Source of the DNA: JAPPOI01 sp028818055
GTDB taxonomy: Bacteria; Pseudomonadota; Alphaproteobacteria; Rhodobacterales; Rhodobacteraceae
Direction of reading: 5' to 3'
Length of the DNA stretch: 64,000 nt
Assembly (NCBI GenBank): GCA_965267405.1
Contig: OZ253954.1
Coordinates: 1,426,001-1,490,000 of the forward strand
Made by a program: the position numbers and the translations under genes. Of the stretch, positions 61,217 through 64,000 are shown piece by piece (position 1 is the stretch's first letter; the number at the start of each line of letters is the position of its first letter). Under the pieces are notes generated by a model. It was not told the DNA's origin. It saw only the letters and a list, made by a program, of their open reading frames with translations, and searched no databases.

Positions 61217-62485
61217 ATGAGCCTTGTGCGCGCCATCAGTCGGGCAATTCAGCCTACGAAACCGCCGTTGCGAATACTTGTGGTCGACGACAGCAAGTCG
61301 CAGCGCCATCTTTTGATGAAAACGCTGATGAAGGCCGGATATCCGACTCTTGACGCAGAATCCGGACAAGAAGCTTTGAAGATTTGCGAAAGAACCGACG
61401 TCGATTTTGTGATCAGCGATTGGACGATGCCGGGAATGACAGGCGCCGAGTTTTGCCGAGAGTTTCGCAAAATAAAAGGCAGCGACCCCGCCTATTTCAT
61501 TTTGCTGACAGCTCAAACCGATCGCGAAGTACTGGCGGAAGGGCTGGAAAGCGGCGCTGATGATTTCTTGTCAAAGCCTTTTCAACCCGTCGAACTTCGG
61601 GCGCGCATTCGAGCGGGCGAACGCGTTCTCATCTCGCAAAAAGACATCGTGTCCAAGAACTCGCTTTTGACATCGGCACTTGAAGAAATTCAGGATCTTT
61701 ACGCTGCCGTCGAACGGGACTTGCGTGAAGCACGAAACTTCCAGCAGGCGCTTGTACCGAACCGGTTTCGATCTTTGCCCGGCGCAGATGTTTCGATGCT
61801 GTATCAACCAAGCGGACACGTCGGTGGCGATCTTGTTGGAATGTTCCGAGTCAGTGAAACGCGGTACGGGCTTTTCTCAGTGGATGTTTCCGGACATGGC
61901 GTCGCGTCAGCGCTGATGACCGCCCGGATCGCGGGTTACTTTAATGCTTCGTCGCCGGAACAGAATGTGGCGTTATCCATAGACGAATTGGGCCTCTATT
62001 CCATGACTTGCCCAGCCGATGCCTGCCGACGATTGAACAACATCCTGATGGATGAGATTGATACGGACAGCTATCTCACAATGGTACTGGCGGATGTCGA
62101 TCTGATATCGGGTCGTGTCAGGATGTGTCAGGCCGGCCATCCAAGCCCGGTCATTCAACGCGCGAATGGATCGGTCGAATTCGTCTCGAACTTTGGCTTG
62201 CCCATCGGGTTGGTTGCTGATTCCGATTACGGCGCGTTCGAAATCACACTCAATCCAGGTGACCGGCTGTTCCTCTATTCGGACGGCATAACGGAGTGCC
62301 CCCTGCCTGACGAAAGCATGATTGACGAAGATGGGCTGGCGGAAATCCTTAGGTCCAACGAGTCAGCAAGGGGGCCGAAGCTTATTGAAGGCTTAGTTCA
62401 GGAGCTTAATGTGCGTTCTGGCATAACAGAATTCCCCGACGATCTTTCCGGGATACTTTTGGAAAGAAGCGCTGAGGTCACCTGA
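61217..62485 (+). CDS. Response regulator with PP2C (SpoIIE/RsbU-type) phosphatase domain
   Basis: A 422-aa protein with a receiver domain (about 15-140; Asp68 phosphoacceptor, Lys120), a short coiled-coil linker (about 145-180) and a PP2C domain (about 185-420; GGDLVG, VDVSGHGVA, LYSDGITE). Such proteins dephosphorylate an anti-sigma-antagonist in partner-switching systems. R. capsulatus RbaY has the same architecture, but orthology is not shown. The end overlaps the convergent NUDIX gene by 8 bp. Confidence 0.88.
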   Translation: MSLVRAISRAIQPTKPPLRILVVDDSKSQRHLLMKTLMKAGYPTLDAESGQEALKICERTDVDFVISDWTMPGMTGAEFCREFRKIKGSDPAYFILLTAQTDREVLAEGLESGADDFLSKPFQPVELRARIRAGERVLISQKDIVSKNSLLTSALEEIQDLYAAVERDLREARNFQQALVPNRFRSLPGADVSMLYQPSGHVGGDLVGMFRVSETRYGLFSVDVSGHGVASALMTARIAGYFNASSPEQNVALSIDELGLYSMTCPADACRRLNNILMDEIDTDSYLTMVLADVDLISGRVRMCQAGHPSPVIQRANGSVEFVSNFGLPIGLVADSDYGAFEITLNPGDRLFLYSDGITECPLPDESMIDEDGLAEILRSNESARGPKLIEGLVQELNVRSGITEFPDDLSGILLERSAEVT

Positions 62486-62915
62486 ACACTTGCGACAGAA
62501 ACATTGCATCGCCCGGATTCTCAACCGCGCGGATAGCCATATCAGGTGACATCCAGATGGCTGTATGTCCCGCTTCAGTCGGAGGGCCGTGCTGAAGGAC
62601 GGGCCGCGCTATGAAGACATGACAGAGCTTCTCGGCCCACAGGTCATATTCGGGCATGTACGTGAAGCGGCGAAAGGCCCCGAGCCGAGTTGGCCTGTCG
62701 ATCTTCCAGCCAGTTTCCTCGAACACCTCGCGATACAGGGCCGGAATCGGATGCTCTCCGGGGTCGATGCCGCCGCCGGGCAATTGAAACTCGGGTTCCG
62801 GCTCTTCCTGATGCGTCAGAAGAACGGAACCATGGCGGATCAGAACCGCGTAGGCGCCTGGCCTGCGTATGTACTTCCGATCGCTTTGTACTGGTTCGCC
62901 GATCCTGCGGATCAT
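62478..62915 (-). CDS. NUDIX hydrolase
   Basis: A 145-aa NUDIX protein with the complete box Gx5Ex7REUxEExGU at residues 48-70, from GGIDPGE to EETGW. The substrate (nucleotide or other diphosphate) cannot be assigned. It is divergent from hslO, leaving 69 bases for both promoters. Confidence 0.9.
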   Translation of the reverse strand: MIRRIGEPVQSDRKYIRRPGAYAVLIRHGSVLLTHQEEPEPEFQLPGGGIDPGEHPIPALYREVFEETGWKIDRPTRLGAFRRFTYMPEYDLWAEKLCHVFIARPVLQHGPPTEAGHTAIWMSPDMAIRAVENPGDAMFLSQVFR

Positions 62916-62917
62916 CC

Positions 62918-62945
62918 CTTGGCCCTTTCGTTCGCGTCCCTATAT
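62918..62945 (+). promoter_or_regulatory. Sigma-32-like promoter of hslO
   Basis: CTTGGCC (62918-62924), a 13-base spacer and CCCTATAT (62938-62945), one mismatch from the heat-shock -10. It lies 40 bases before hslO. Confidence 0.5.
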
Positions 62946-62984
62946 AGACGCGGTATGCACAGCCGCGGCGCGCAAGGAAACCCC

Positions 62985-63971
62985 ATGAATATCGGATCGA
63001 AGATCGCTTGGGACGATACCGTCCTGCCATTTCAACTTGATCGGACGGACACGCGCGGGCGTGTGGCGCGTCTTGACGGCGTCCTGCAACAGGTGCTCGC
63101 GCAGCATGACTACCCGGCTCCAATCGAGGCCTTGGTGGCGGAAGCAACGCTGTTAACTGCTTTGATCGGTCAGACAATCAAGCTCCGCTGGAAGTTATCG
63201 CTGCAAATTCGCGGTGACGGCCCCGTCCGTTTGATCGCAACAGATTATTACGGCCCGACTGAGGATGGTCAGCCAGCACGAATTCGCGCCTATGCAAGCT
63301 TTGATCGTGATGCGCTTTCGGCAGATACACACCCGTTTGAGCAGATCGGTAAGGGATACTTTGCAATCATGATCGACCAGGGTCCGGATATGACTCCGTA
63401 TCAAGGCATCACTCCGATTGCTGGCGGTTCGTTGGCGGCCTGCGCACAGACTTACTTTGCACAGTCCGAGCAGTTGCCTACGCGATTTGCATTGAGCTTT
63501 GGGCAATCACAAAGCCCGGGCGAGGACATGCATTGGCGTGCAGGCGGCATCATGCTGCAACACATGCCGAAAGCATCACCCTTTGCTTTGGAGGGCGGCA
63601 GCGGCGAAGCAGGATTGCTTCAGGGCGAAGACATCCTTCAGGGTGATGACGCCAATAACTGGGAACATGTGAATGTGCTGCTCGATACAGCGGAAGACAT
63701 CGAATTGATTGGCCCGACGGTACAGCCAACAGAGTTGCTGATCCGGTTGTTCCATGAAGACGGGCCGCGTGTGTTCGAAGCACAGCCGGTTGAGTTCGGG
63801 TGCACATGTTCGGAAGACAAGGTGCGCCAAACGATGTCGATCTATTCGGCCAAGGACATCGGCCACATGACGACCGACGATGGCAAGGTGACTGCCGATT
63901 GCCAGTTTTGTGGCGCCCACTATGAGTTTGATCCCGACACATTGGGGTTCGAGGCCAAGGATGCCGACTGA
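62985..63971 (+). CDS. hslO: Redox-regulated chaperone Hsp33
   Basis: Cytoplasmic chaperone of 328 aa activated by oxidation. The zinc-binding redox switch is CTC (Cys273, Cys275) and CQFC (Cys306, Cys309). AAGGA eight bases before 62985 decides the start; the open frame extends back to 62565 across the NUDIX gene and is not coding there. Confidence 0.94.
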   Translation: MNIGSKIAWDDTVLPFQLDRTDTRGRVARLDGVLQQVLAQHDYPAPIEALVAEATLLTALIGQTIKLRWKLSLQIRGDGPVRLIATDYYGPTEDGQPARIRAYASFDRDALSADTHPFEQIGKGYFAIMIDQGPDMTPYQGITPIAGGSLAACAQTYFAQSEQLPTRFALSFGQSQSPGEDMHWRAGGIMLQHMPKASPFALEGGSGEAGLLQGEDILQGDDANNWEHVNVLLDTAEDIELIGPTVQPTELLIRLFHEDGPRVFEAQPVEFGCTCSEDKVRQTMSIYSAKDIGHMTTDDGKVTADCQFCGAHYEFDPDTLGFEAKDAD

Positions 63972-64000
63972 TCTGCGCGAACGTCTTCTGGCTGCTGCGA
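63961..64000 (+). CDS. Start of a further gene, cut by the window edge
   Basis: An ATG at 63961, overlapping the hslO stop by 11 bases, opens a frame encoding MPTDLRERLLAAA before the window ends. Tight overlap suggests co-transcription with hslO. In related genomes a NUDIX-type pyrophosphatase often follows hslO, but too little is present to name it. Confidence 0.4.
   Translation, partial: MPTDLRERLLAAA

Noticed and set aside
61094..61516. Long N-terminal extension of the Hpt protein
   Set aside because: It is antisense to the receiver-PP2C gene and low in motif content; the Shine-Dalgarno supports 61093.
62565..62984. Long N-terminal extension of Hsp33
   Set aside because: The frame runs antisense through the NUDIX gene; a good ribosome binding site and the family start are at 62985.
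1..64000. CRISPR array, prophage or insertion sequence
   Set aside because: I saw no regular spaced repeats, transposase or integrase motifs, or terminal inverted repeats with target duplications.

Overview
The window is a dense stretch of chromosome from an alphaproteobacterium, almost certainly a Rhodobacteraceae (Roseobacter-group) member. The main reasons are the redox two-component cluster RegB-SenC-RegA close to ahcY, with the ubiquinone motif and redox-box cysteine of Rhodobacter RegB, the order tsaE-amgK-murU-addB-addA-trxA, and the origin-side order secB-dnaQ-coaE-aroE-maf. I see no transposase, integrase, phage gene, CRISPR array, rRNA or tRNA. G+C looks to be in the mid 50s percent by eye; it was not computed.

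Layout. 0.3-5.7 kb: an ABC exporter (ATPase, FtsX-like permease, HlyD-like adaptor) and a membrane sterol-desaturase-family enzyme. 5.8-9.5 kb (minus): hemD, a mitofilin-like protein and hemY. 9.6-12.5 kb (plus): tsaD, gpsA, an EVE-domain protein and a DUF1761 membrane protein. 12.6-15.5 kb (minus): DUF2853, an extensin-like protein, ahcY and a small secreted protein. 15.7-20.7 kb: an HD hydrolase, regA, senC, regB and a DivL-like PAS protein. 20.7-29.6 kb (plus): tsaE, amgK, murU, addB, addA, trxA. 29.7-34.8 kb (plus): hslVU, an alpha/beta-hydrolase lipoprotein, a PaiB-like protein and an MFS transporter. 34.7-40.9 kb: smr, mltA, tim44-like (minus), fxsA and secB (plus), then dnaQ-coaE-aroE-maf (minus).

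40.86-41.26 kb holds no gene and is the best candidate for the chromosomal replication origin: DnaA-box-like sites, a perfect CtrA box, an AT-rich tract, flanking genes pointing outward, and parS-parAB a few kb away. To its right run hemJ, rho, mnmE, mnmG, rsmG, parA and parB (plus), with two perfect 16-bp parS sites inside the 5' ends of mnmG and rsmG. Then come hemW, rdgB and rph (minus), hrcA-grpE (plus), mutS (minus), maeB (plus), msrA (minus), a sulfotransferase-like gene (plus), argG (minus), an Hpt protein (minus) divergent from a receiver-PP2C phosphatase (plus), a NUDIX hydrolase (minus), hslO (plus) and the first codons of one more gene.

The gene content is mostly conserved core. 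The more interesting signals are regulatory. CtrA boxes lie in the putative origin and upstream of the DivL-like gene. Three heat-shock loci (hrcA-grpE, hslVU, hslO) each carry a sigma-32-like promoter. The ahcY leader can form two exclusive structures around its ribosome binding site. No clearly new multi-gene system is visible.
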